This document shows positions 37,601 to 44,791 of a DNA stretch of 64,000 nt, piece by piece. The notes below the pieces were generated by a model. It did not search any database. It saw only the letters and a list, made by a program, of their open reading frames with translations, and had not been told where the DNA came from. Position 1 is the stretch's first letter, and every line of letters begins with the position of its first letter. The translations under genes and the position numbers were made by a program. This DNA is from Sphingomonas lacusdianchii (GTDB taxonomy: Bacteria; Pseudomonadota; Alphaproteobacteria; Sphingomonadales; Sphingomonadaceae), in NCBI RefSeq assembly GCF_022664395.1, contig NZ_JAKRET010000001.1:496001-560000 (forward strand). The letters run 5' to 3'.

Positions 37601-37874
37601 GGAGTGGGAGCGTGGCACGCTATACCAAACGGTCTTCCGCATCCACGTCGTGGAGCCGGACGACGACGTGAACCTGGAAGGTTTCCTGAGGAGGCTCCGC
37701 GCGGCCGGCTGCTTCATCCTCGCGCCCGCCGTGATCTCCGGCCAGGAGCCGGACCTGCTGACCGACCTCGTCATACTCAAGAGGTTCATCAACGTGGTCG
37801 AGGCGGCCGATGTGGCGGAGCACGACATCGAGCACGTGGGGCTCCAGACGATCGCGAGGCGCGACGCCGGATGA
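34653..37874 (+). CDS. Large protein with restriction-endonuclease-like N-terminus and helical repeats
   Basis: The 1073-aa product starts MSDDRIEEGGTEKRK. Residues ~60-205 show a PD-(D/E)xK-like layout: helix HQRFEIFCRKLCQRV, an acidic motif GGGDGKTDADTF (D91, D95, D97), then the strand WGFAFSAMKDWKRKV with K129/K132 and a second strand RVYFVTSQS. I infer a nuclease. The middle (~230-700) is helical and repeat-rich, and the C-terminal ~300 residues form an unrecognised alpha/beta region. Its stop overlaps the truncated methyltransferase start (ATGA). It may be SOS-controlled. Confidence 0.7.
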   Translation: MSDDRIEEGGTEKRKRPPTPSLFMREMRPELYSDTVDRPLYVLDRAMLEFQLETMTARNEHQRFEIFCRKLCQRVICPHIRPQSGPEGGGDGKTDADTFPVAEAIADLGYVGSHGPDRDDWGFAFSAMKDWKRKVVKDVAGIAGTGRKLERVYFVTSQSARAADRARIEAELEAAHGMPVKILDRAWIVEEVIDRERKDIAHDYLCVGQVVSDPMRMGPEDYSRRRRLEDVERALADPSSFECMERQLVTEAMVAAQLSRNLELPRHETDGRHARAIRLAVKHGSARQQLEARHDALWTAFWWFDDAAAVSDGYAGIEAEALGADHARNIEFLVQLHQLLVNAVLYRMLSPDAADLSARSDRLEAALEAMTRDEGRPNHRLEARTSLAVVRLGRYFAEGRTGELPAIWAELGSILDEAAGLAEFDADRLVRLIDVVSIPAGRDPTYRAVAERLADFVAKRTSDAEGALILLRQALRLDFEERCERIRLLGRAAVRLAKREHAQQMIEAHQHLAIAYRGADLFWASRSSLLMAAAGLAAEGEESSELPVGFVPTVKIWAWVALQLRLVPELILSFRLLRMALATLPLDEASKARVTEGLQELDAGLGSNILNMTDAEVASLSRAPDALEEAGMPIARMALLHALGHEEVLREDEGYRELEAEGGLPKFLGLLKAQPVSRDLVGGLVLNSPAGQVLETCICGLTVEVATPGTDAGIVTGQALVATVEAMLATMIEDGVGPHTERFRIDVVETDEDGPKVQTDPRGMRSMVSWPRSLPVWDFPRQPDIGAFLIQIVGEMLAATFALPNLNDALWRLFDRGNAHDRVSSVLGSLSGLQRIAGRPVVRLDGGGRDYPMRERPAVEEVEPAGPADDDDGRPARGMTEDGRPTVSRHREVKVQSVIDMHSWDAASWKGILYTTLGDDVPPVFALAFLDRAAARRIFERWRERFGTKDVNHEISISIIRNLPGYPSTHYAIQITSRRPDDGEWERGTLYQTVFRIHVVEPDDDVNLEGFLRRLRAAGCFILAPAVISGQEPDLLTDLVILKRFINVVEAADVAEHDIEHVGLQTIARRDAG

Positions 37875-38155
37875 ACGACCATGTCGCTGCATACGACGCG
37901 CAGTCCGAGCGGCTGACCGCGGAATACGAGGCTCACGACCCGTCGGGATACCGCGCCACCTACTCGACGCTGCTTCCGTCCGGTCCAGGCCTTCTGGCGC
38001 TCGACGTGGGCGCGAGCTTCGGGCGCGAAGCTACCTGGCTGGCGGTTATCGGGTTCGAGGTCGTCGCCGCTGAGCCCTCGTCATGGATGCGCGACGCGGG
38101 CATGGTCGACGCGGAGATGCGCATTAAGGTCTTCTTCCAGAAACTGGGGATCTGA
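37871..38155 (+). pseudogene. Truncated SAM-dependent methyltransferase
   Basis: The 94-aa reading frame starts at an ATG overlapping the previous stop. It has the N-terminal half of a class I methyltransferase: motif I LLALDVGASFGREATWLA and post-I GFEVVAAEP. It then breaks into an unrelated tail (MVDAEMRIKVFFQKLGI) and stops, where a full enzyme needs ~130-150 more residues. It is therefore a 3' deletion or recombination remnant. The coupled start suggests it was once the fourth cistron of the system. Confidence 0.7.
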
Positions 38156-38219
38156 TGAGGACCGCCGTGCGTGGATTGAGCGATGCCGACGTGCGGGCGC
38201 AGCGGCGAGGCCTAGTAGC

Positions 38220-38762
38220 ATGAACGCGGCCGCTTGGATCACGCTCGGCCTGGGCATCGCCACGATACTGGCGAGCGGCGTCACGTCTGCCTTCGTCACT
38301 AGCCGGCTGAATCGGAGCAAGGACCGCTTCGAGTTCCTGCGGGGAAAAGCGGAGACGCTTTATCTCGCGGTCGACCAGTACGCGAAGGTCCTCGGCCAGC
38401 ATGCGCTCACCTACTATCCAGTGCTTCGCGGGGAGATCGACTGGAACCAGATGCTGGACCTTCAGATAGCAAGCGGCTCGAACCCGGGGAAGCACGAGGG
38501 CGCAGAGGTGATGGAGATGCTGGTTGCCCTCTACTTCCCCTCGGTCAGGCCCGCGTTGGACGAGTTGTTCGCCGCGCGCGACGCCTTCAACGAAGTCACT
38601 CACGCGATGAAGCGCGACTACAGGCGGTACGGCGAAGTTCCTGCTCAGGAGCATGGCACCAAGTTCCAGCGGGCGGTCGAACTCATGAACGAGCGCGGCG
38701 AGGCATTGCAGCGCGCCGTCGTCGAGACGGCACGCTCGACGGTCGGTACCAAGATCGCCTGA
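38220..38762 (+). CDS. Small protein with N-terminal membrane anchor
   Basis: The 180-aa product starts MNAAAWITLGLGIATILASG, a single membrane segment (residues ~5-27), followed by SRLNRSKDRFEFLRGKAETLY and a cytoplasmic helical domain. No family is recognised. It follows the defence-like genes in the same orientation with a 64-bp gap and may be a passenger or part of the set. Confidence 0.65.
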   Translation: MNAAAWITLGLGIATILASGVTSAFVTSRLNRSKDRFEFLRGKAETLYLAVDQYAKVLGQHALTYYPVLRGEIDWNQMLDLQIASGSNPGKHEGAEVMEMLVALYFPSVRPALDELFAARDAFNEVTHAMKRDYRRYGEVPAQEHGTKFQRAVELMNERGEALQRAVVETARSTVGTKIA

Positions 38763-39449
38763 TCGTCATCGTCGCAAACCGTCTTCCCTTCGGCGGAGGC
38801 ACTTCCTGGGACGTGGTATTAACGCGCGATAAAGCTGCCGCACCGGCGTTTTGTGGTCAGCGATGTCCGGATCTCGCTTGCTGTAGATTACGACGATCTC
38901 CGATTTCGCCAAGCTGCGCGTCCCTGCTGTGTCCTGGGCGATTAGGAAAAACGCGCCTCAAGCTCGAGGATTTTTGGCTCGACGTCGCCCTTGATGAAGT
39001 AGTGAGCTTGCCCCATTCACCATGTGACCAGGTAGGAGCGGGCAAAAGCGAGCCAATAGGGCGGCACATTCTGATGGAGTTCTGCTAACTTTACGCCAAA
39101 AGCAGCAAAGTTGCTCTTGCGGCGTGAGCCGCGCCCACGTTCGTCAGCTTTCGGAAGCGGCTCGTAACGTCGCCAATGACCGATTTTGGATCTTTGCGGC
39201 TTCAGCAGCGAGCTGAACGAAGGTCCGCTTTCCCCGCGCAACTGTCCAATACCCGCCAGACTGCAAACGGCCCACTTCAAGTCATAAAACTACGCCACAC
39301 GAACAGACGCTGAACGTCGGCTTCCGGCAAAAGCTGACGCTGAACCTGTGGCCTCGGAACGACGGGTTTGTCCCAATTGTGTTGAAGAAGTTGGGGTTGG
39401 GGCCGTCTGACGAGTTGCCGCTGAGTTGCGGTGTTCCACGCCGGCCGGC
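38763..39449. other. Gene-poor junction between the NTPase island and an IS remnant
   Basis: No supportable gene was found in this ~690-bp stretch. It contains short fragments with interrupted coding potential on the minus strand (for example a region near 38870-39020 reading like an N-terminal FIKGDVEPKILELE segment broken by stops). The segment at 39290-39449 is probably the non-coding end of the transposase remnant. It looks like decayed mobile DNA. Confidence 0.5.
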
Positions 39450-39917
39450 TCAGGCGGGTAGCGGCTGCGCCGGCATGGGGATGAGCTTGGCCATCTTGCG
39501 GAGGTTCTGGGCGGTGGCTGCCATATGGAACTCGTCCCTGGCACCGTTTGGACCGCGAAGGCGCAATCGGTCGAGCTTCAGGATGCGTTTGAGGTGCGCA
39601 AACAGCATCTCGACCTTCTTTCGCTGGCGCCGCGAAGTGACGTAGGCGTCGGTGGTGGCGATGTCGCGGGCCAGGTTGCGAGCCCATTCGTGGACCGAGC
39701 GGGTGACCTTGCGCGCCGGCATGTTGGGCGTGCAGCGTTCCCGCAAGGCACAGCCGCCGCAGTCCTGCTGTCGCGCGCGATAGCGGATGAAGCCGTCCTG
39801 GCCGACATCGCCCCGGGCGGTTGCGAAGTTGCGGTTCCTGGGGCGCAAGCGCTTGCCGCCAGGGCAGACGTAGCTGTCGTCGTCATAGTCGTAGGTATCG
39901 AACAGATCGAGGGTCAT
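39450..39917 (-). pseudogene. IS1182-like transposase, C-terminal remnant
   Basis: The 155-aa reading frame matches the C-terminal third of IS1182-type transposases. It has the cysteine-rich region (YVCPGGKRLRPRNR, QQDCGGCALRERC) and the terminal RQRKKVEMLFAHLKRILKLD with LRLRGPNGARDEFHMAATAQ. About 300 N-terminal residues, including most of the DDE core, are missing. Its first ATG overlaps the dinB stop codon, so the deletion joint lies exactly at the dinB end. Confidence 0.8.
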
Positions 39918-40996
39918 GCTGCCGCCTCTGCAAAGATTGCCAGTTCAGGGGCCGTGGTGGCCTTCGCGTCAGCAAAATTCGACACCGTCACGCCGACCAG
40001 CCGAACACCCTTCTGGGTCGGCAACACCGATCGGATCAATTCGAGGGCGGCACGGTGCAGCGCATCTCGCGTCGCCACGACCATCGGCTGGCTGCGCCTG
40101 CGCGTGATCTGGTGGAAGTCGCCATATTTGACCTTCACCGTCACGGTTCGTCCAAACGCCTGTCGGCTCTCACACCATCGCCAGACGTCATCCGCCATTT
40201 GCAAGACGCCCGCTTCGATCTCCGTCGCTTCGACCAAGTCACGGTCGAACGTCGTCTCTGATCCGGATGACTTGCGGACCCGGTTGGGATTGACCGGCCG
40301 GTCATCTTCTCCGCGCGCAATCGAATAGTACCAATGAGCCGAGCTGCCGAAATGCTCTTGCAGGAACTCCAGCGGCTTGGCCCTCAGGTCTGCACCCGTC
40401 TCGATACCGAGACCCTTCATTTTCCTGGCAGTGACCGGCCCCACTCCGTGGAACCGGTCGACCGGCAGCGTCTCGACCCATGCGGCGCCCATCTCCGGCG
40501 TCACCGCGAACTGCCCATTGGGCTTACGGTGATCGGACGCGAGTTTGGCCAGGAACTTGTTGTACGAGATGCCAGCCGACGCCGTCAGCCCGGTCTCTGC
40601 CAGGATGTCGGCACGGATCGCCTTGGCGGTTCGCCAAGCCGTCTCGAGTCCCTGCTTGTCAGCAGTCACGTCGAGATAGGCCTCGTCGAGCGACAGCGGC
40701 TGGATCAGGTCCGTGTAGCGGCCAAAGACCGCGTGGATCTGGCGGGAGACCTCGCGGTAAACCTCGAACCGCGGCCGCACGAAGAGAAGGTCCGGACAAC
40801 GGCGTAGCGCCGTTACCGACGGCAGGGCCGACCGCACGCCGAACTTGCGCGCTTCATAGCTCGCCGCCGCGACCACGCCCCGCGCCGCGGCCGAGCCGAC
40901 CGCAACGGGACGCCCACGAAGATTGGAATCATCGCGCTGCTCAACCGACGCGAAGAAGGCGTCCATATCGACGTGAATGATCTTGCGCGTGACCAT
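39914..40996 (-). CDS. dinB: DNA polymerase IV (Y family)
   Basis: DinB is a translesion polymerase. The 360-aa product begins MVTRKIIHVDMDAFFASVEQ. It has the catalytic D (HVDMDAFF), the SLDEAYLDVT motif with the DE pair, the helix-hairpin-helix region VGPVTARKMKGLGIETGADL and a likely clamp-binding C-terminal PELAIF. An SOS box lies 22 bp upstream of the ATG. A longer upstream frame crosses that box and is rejected. Confidence 0.95.
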   Translation of the reverse strand: MVTRKIIHVDMDAFFASVEQRDDSNLRGRPVAVGSAAARGVVAAASYEARKFGVRSALPSVTALRRCPDLLFVRPRFEVYREVSRQIHAVFGRYTDLIQPLSLDEAYLDVTADKQGLETAWRTAKAIRADILAETGLTASAGISYNKFLAKLASDHRKPNGQFAVTPEMGAAWVETLPVDRFHGVGPVTARKMKGLGIETGADLRAKPLEFLQEHFGSSAHWYYSIARGEDDRPVNPNRVRKSSGSETTFDRDLVEATEIEAGVLQMADDVWRWCESRQAFGRTVTVKVKYGDFHQITRRRSQPMVVATRDALHRAALELIRSVLPTQKGVRLVGVTVSNFADAKATTAPELAIFAEAAA

Positions 40997-41018
40997 GCCG
41001 CAGAGCCTATCGCATTCG

Positions 41019-41033
41019 GAACGAATTGGGAAC
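41019..41033 (-). promoter_or_regulatory. LexA box of dinB
   Basis: On the minus strand the sequence is GTTC-CCAATTC-GTTC, the alphaproteobacterial SOS box, 22 bp upstream of the dinB ATG. dinB is a standard SOS gene, so position supports the call. Confidence 0.85.
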
Positions 41034-41113
41034 ATATGCTGGTCCGATAAACGAGACTGACACGCAACTGTTTGGTGATGGCTCCGAAATTCCAGTGGCA
41101 CGTTTAGGGTACC

Positions 41114-41944
41114 ATGAAGACGATCCGCTTGCCTGACGGCACCACTGTCCCCGCGCTTGGCCAAGGCACCTGGATGATGGCTGAGGATCGGCGAGTCCGA
41201 TCAGAAGAGATCGTCACCCTGCGCGGAGGTATCGATCTCGGTCTGACGCTGATCGATACGGTCGAAATGTACGCCGATGGCGGGTCCGAACGGCTCGTCG
41301 GAGAGGCGATTCAAGGCAAGCGGAATCAGGTCTTTCTTGTCAGCAAGGCCTATCCGCAAAATGCGTCGCGTGATCGCCTGCCCCGCGCGTGTGAGGCCAG
41401 TCTGGAGCGGCTCGGCACCGACCGGCTCGACCTCTACCTACTGCATTGGCGAGGCAATGTGTCCCTGGGCGAGACCGTAGAGGCTATGGAGCGACTGGTC
41501 GACACGGGCAAGATTCTCCGTTGGGGCGTCAGCAATCTTGATGCCGATGATATGGAAGAGCTGGTCGCCAGCGGTGGCGATGCGTGCGCAACTGACCAGA
41601 TCCTCTACAATCTGACCCGGCGCGGTCCCGAGCACGACTTGCTGCCCTGGCTTGCCGAACATGCAATCCCGACGATGGCGTACAGCCCCGTCGAGCAGGG
41701 CCGCCTCGTCGGCCATGCCGGGTTATGCTCCCTTGCAGACGAAATCGGTGCGACACCCGCCCAGCTAGCGTTGGCTTGGCTGTTGGCGCGCGACAACGTC
41801 ATTGCCATTCCGAAGGCTGGCCAAGTTGCGCATGTGCGCGACAATCGGGCTGCGGCTGACCTGACCCTCGATGGAAGCGTCCTTGATCGTCTGGACCAGT
41901 TGTTCCCCCGCCCCAAGGGCCGCGTGCCGTTGGAGATGCTCTAG
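41114..41944 (+). CDS. Aldo/keto reductase
   Basis: The 276-aa product is an NADPH-dependent aldo/keto reductase with a TIM-barrel fold. It contains the catalytic pattern GLTLIDTVEMYADG (Asp and Tyr), LVSKAYPQ (Lys) and LYLLHWRGN (His), plus the C-terminal cofactor loop VIAIPKAG. It is convergent with the MBL gene by a 4-nt overlap. Substrate unknown. Confidence 0.93.
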   Translation: MKTIRLPDGTTVPALGQGTWMMAEDRRVRSEEIVTLRGGIDLGLTLIDTVEMYADGGSERLVGEAIQGKRNQVFLVSKAYPQNASRDRLPRACEASLERLGTDRLDLYLLHWRGNVSLGETVEAMERLVDTGKILRWGVSNLDADDMEELVASGGDACATDQILYNLTRRGPEHDLLPWLAEHAIPTMAYSPVEQGRLVGHAGLCSLADEIGATPAQLALAWLLARDNVIAIPKAGQVAHVRDNRAAADLTLDGSVLDRLDQLFPRPKGRVPLEML

Positions 41945-42921
41945 GCGAAGCGGTAAACACCGCCCGCTTCGGCCGCGACGAAGCGTTCGGGTGCGATACT
42001 CGCAGCACGCAATGCCGTGGCCAATTCCTCAACGGGCTCTTCGCGTGCCTCATCGGTCAGCTGAAACGTGCCCCAGTGGATGCCGAGCGCTCGCCCCACC
42101 CCTACATCGTTGAAGATCCGCACCGCGTCGGCCGGATCGACATGCTGCACGGCCATGAACCACTTCGGCGCATAGGCACCGATCGGGATGAGGGCGACGT
42201 CAGGTGCCCCCAGGCGTTCGCGCACCTCACCGAAGATACGCCCGTCGCCATAGCCAGTGTCGCCGACGAACCAGATCGAACCCGTCGGGGTTTCCAAATA
42301 ATGCCCGCTCCACAGCGTCATGCGCGTGTCGCTCGGCCAGCGGTTCGACCAGTGATTGGCCGGGGTCAGCGTCGTCGCGATGCCGCCGCCGAGGTCGACC
42401 CGGTCCCACCAGTCGCCGATCTGGCATCGCGCGGCCGGTACCGCCGCCCGGACGATCGCATCGTTGCCGAGCGGCATCGCCATCAGCGGGTCGTGCGCGG
42501 CCTGAAGGCGCCGCAGCGTGTCGACATCGAGATGGTCGTAATGCGCATGGCTCAGCAGCACGACATCAATCGGGGGGAGGTCGTCGAACGCGATCCCCGG
42601 CGCGGTCACCCGCTTCGGCCCGACGCGGCGGAACGGACTGGCGCGCTCCGACCAGACCGGATCGGTGAGGATGTTCACCCCCGCCGCCTGGATCAGCAGC
42701 GAAGCATGACCCACCATCGTCACGCACAGGCCATCGACGCGCGCCTTAGGCTTGGCGGGCGTCACCGGCGCCGACTTCGGCCATTTGGCAGCAGCCCCCG
42801 CCAGCTTCCAGCGCAGGATGGCGCTCAAGCCTCGATCGGTACTGGGCTGCCCCGGATTGAAGAAGCGCGTACCGTCGAAGTGATCGCTCGGCGGACCGTC
42901 ATAATAGCGGTTGCGGGCCAT
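41941..42921 (-). CDS. MBL-fold metallo-hydrolase (NAPE-PLD/UlaG-like)
   Basis: The 326-aa product has the metallo-beta-lactamase signature LLSHAHYDHLD, a preceding MVGHASLLIQ segment, TPANHWSNR (third ligand), WFVGDTGYGDG and a C-terminal IHWGTFQLTDEA. The length and motifs match N-acyl-phosphatidylethanolamine phospholipase-D-like hydrolases. It begins 2 bp after the SRAP gene and is the last cistron of the SOS-linked minus-strand operon. Confidence 0.9.
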   Translation of the reverse strand: MARNRYYDGPPSDHFDGTRFFNPGQPSTDRGLSAILRWKLAGAAAKWPKSAPVTPAKPKARVDGLCVTMVGHASLLIQAAGVNILTDPVWSERASPFRRVGPKRVTAPGIAFDDLPPIDVVLLSHAHYDHLDVDTLRRLQAAHDPLMAMPLGNDAIVRAAVPAARCQIGDWWDRVDLGGGIATTLTPANHWSNRWPSDTRMTLWSGHYLETPTGSIWFVGDTGYGDGRIFGEVRERLGAPDVALIPIGAYAPKWFMAVQHVDPADAVRIFNDVGVGRALGIHWGTFQLTDEAREEPVEELATALRAASIAPERFVAAEAGGVYRFA

Positions 42922-42923
42922 GG

Positions 42924-43550
42924 TCAGGCGACGCTCATCAGCTGTGATGGATAGGCCGTCAGCAAGCTGAGCGCGTCCTCGAACGGGGCGGTCAGCCAGC
43001 GTTCCAGATCTTCGGCCAGCAGGATGACCGGCATCGCCTTGGGGTGCTTGGGCGCGACCAGCGGATTGGGCTCGGTCGTGCAGAAGGCATAGACCCGGTC
43101 ATGATCCTGATCGACCTTCCATAGCCCGGCGAAGCAGGGCACCGCCTGATCCTCGACGGTGAACCACCAGTTGGTGTCGCCTGGCGCCTTCCGATCGGCG
43201 GCGGCCTTGGGTTCGGCAAAGCGGGTGAAGGGCACGAGACAGCGATGCTCGGCCTTCATCAGCCACGGCTTCCACATATTGCTCTGCATGTTCCGGGCGT
43301 TGGTCCACCAGTCGTAGAGGAAAGGCAGTTCCCCCTCGCGCGCTGGCCGCTTGCGCGGTTTGCGGGTCGGGAAGCCCCAGCGCATCGTGCTCAAAACCCG
43401 CCGCCCCTCCTCGGCGCGAACGACATAGCCGGGTTTGCCGGGCGCTGCGTAATCCTTCTCGACCTCCAGCGTGTTGCTCGCATCGTCGACCTCAGCAAGC
43501 GCGTCGAAATAGGTCCGGGGATCGACCTTGATGTTGTAAAGATTACACAT
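42924..43550 (-). CDS. SOS response-associated peptidase-like (SRAP/HMCES) protein
   Basis: SRAP proteins (YedK/HMCES) form a covalent thiazolidine crosslink with abasic sites in ssDNA through Cys2. The 208-aa product starts MCNLYNIKVDPRTYFDALAE, so the N-terminal Cys2 is present. It also shows RRVLSTMRWGFP, RCLVPFTRFAEP, FAGLWKVDQD and HPKAMPVIL motifs. It lies between a zinc-ribbon gene and the MBL gene, downstream of a shared SOS box. Confidence 0.95.
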   Translation of the reverse strand: MCNLYNIKVDPRTYFDALAEVDDASNTLEVEKDYAAPGKPGYVVRAEEGRRVLSTMRWGFPTRKPRKRPAREGELPFLYDWWTNARNMQSNMWKPWLMKAEHRCLVPFTRFAEPKAAADRKAPGDTNWWFTVEDQAVPCFAGLWKVDQDHDRVYAFCTTEPNPLVAPKHPKAMPVILLAEDLERWLTAPFEDALSLLTAYPSQLMSVA

Positions 43551-43562
43551 TCGCCTGTTCGA

Positions 43563-43931
43563 TCACGACCGGTAGCGCGAGACAAGCTTCTTCCACGTCG
43601 CAGCGTCTGGATAGGGCAGAGCAGCGCCGGTGGGCTGGTCCCGCCCGATCACCATATGGGGACGCTGGGTGCGTCCTTCCGCTTGGCATGCCAAGCAGCA
43701 TAATCGCCGTCCCACCAATCCGAGCGTGCCGTCCCATCCTCGCCGGTAAAATATCCACCAGAGCGCAACCGCGTCGAGGACGCGGACGTGACGGCATTTT
43801 GGACAAGTGAGGCGCAGCGTGCGCTTGTGCAGGGCACAGTCCTCCAACGTGCGCAGACGCCGCCCGATATGATCGTGATCGGCCCCTGCCCTGCCTTCCT
43901 GGCTGCCCCTTTTACGGCCCTCTTCTGCCAC
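43563..43931 (-). CDS. Small zinc-ribbon-like protein upstream of SRAP
   Basis: The 122-aa product contains two C-x-x-C pairs (TCPKC and CCLAC), a Trp-rich middle (ALWWIFYRRGW) and a basic C-terminus. The zinc-ribbon spacing is seen; the family is not recognised. The start is a GTG and may lie further downstream. It is the first gene of the minus-strand SOS operon, 65 bp from the LexA box, so a role in DNA damage response is inferred. Confidence 0.65.
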   Translation of the reverse strand: MAEEGRKRGSQEGRAGADHDHIGRRLRTLEDCALHKRTLRLTCPKCRHVRVLDAVALWWIFYRRGWDGTLGLVGRRLCCLACQAEGRTQRPHMVIGRDQPTGAALPYPDAATWKKLVSRYRS

Positions 43932-43996
43932 GCCCCTGTCCCGCTCCGATTATCGATCCGCTTGCGCAACGCCTTGACCCGGTTGTGGAATCAACA

Positions 43997-44011
43997 GAAC
44001 ATATAGCGAAC
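43997..44011. promoter_or_regulatory. Bidirectional LexA box between imuA and the SRAP operon
   Basis: GAAC-ATATAGC-GAAC on the + strand equals GTTC-N7-GTTC on the minus strand. It lies 15 bp upstream of the imuA ATG and 65 bp upstream of the minus-strand zinc-ribbon gene, so one site may control both operons. Confidence 0.85.
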
Positions 44012-44026
44012 ATATGAGTCGCAGCA

Positions 44027-44791
44027 ATGATGTCTTCTACCGCCCCACCCCTCGAAACATTGGCCCGCCTGCGGGGCGCCATAGGCGCTGTAGGCGGCGG
44101 TGTGGGTGCGGTCCTGCCTTTCGGCATCGAAGCGGTAGACACGCGATTGACGGGCGGCGGCCTGGCGCTCGGCGGTCTACACGAGACGACTTCAGCGACG
44201 CCGACCCTTACGGATGATGCAGCTGCCACGCTGTTCGCGGTCGGGATTGCCGCGCGCGCAGCAGCGCTGAGCGGCCGCCGGGTGCTCTGGGCGCTCACCC
44301 GGTTCGACCTCTATGCGCCGGGTCTCGAACAGGCCGGACTCAGCCCGGCCACGCTGTTCTTCGCCGAAGTACGTGAGGACAAGGACGTTCTGGCCGTCAT
44401 GGAGGATGGCTTGCGTCATGGCGGGCTTGCAGCGGTCGTCGGCGAGGTAAAGCGCGCCGACATGGTTGCGACCCGGCGACTGCAGCTGGCGGCAATGACG
44501 GGAAATACCCCTGCCCTGCTTTCGCGCCGCTGGCGCCGACAGGGCACATGCCCACTCACCGAACTATCGGCGGCGATGACACGGTGGCGGATCGCCTGCG
44601 CACCGTCCACGCCGCTCCCCGCCCCCGGGGTCGGCCGCCCGCGGTGGATGGTCGAGCTGGCGCGCCAACGGGGCGGCCCGGGTTTCACGATGGAATTGGA
44701 GGCATGCGATGACACGGGTCGCCTCGCTCTACCTGCCGCATCTCGCGATCGAGCGACTGCGATGGCTGGAGCGGCCGCGCGCGCTGCCTGA
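44027..44791 (+). CDS. imuA: Inducible mutagenesis protein ImuA
   Basis: ImuA is a RecA-like adaptor of the ImuABC mutasome that works with ImuB and DnaE2 in damage-induced mutagenesis. The 254-aa product has FGIEAVDTRLTGGGLALGGLHE, then a RecA-like VLWALTRFDLYAPGLEQAGL and VVGEVKRADMVATRRLQLAA. Its last 83 nt overlap imuB in another frame; both ends match their families, so the overlap is real. It is directly under a LexA box. Confidence 0.9.
   Translation: MMSSTAPPLETLARLRGAIGAVGGGVGAVLPFGIEAVDTRLTGGGLALGGLHETTSATPTLTDDAAATLFAVGIAARAAALSGRRVLWALTRFDLYAPGLEQAGLSPATLFFAEVREDKDVLAVMEDGLRHGGLAAVVGEVKRADMVATRRLQLAAMTGNTPALLSRRWRRQGTCPLTELSAAMTRWRIACAPSTPLPAPGVGRPRWMVELARQRGGPGFTMELEACDDTGRLALPAASRDRATAMAGAAARAA

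Noticed and set aside
38813..39088. 91-codon + strand frame in the junction
   Set aside because: No ribosome-binding site, motif or conserved pattern seen; fits decayed DNA.
26278..39917. Prophage
   Set aside because: Only a short recombinase and an IS remnant; no capsid, terminase, portal or tail gene.
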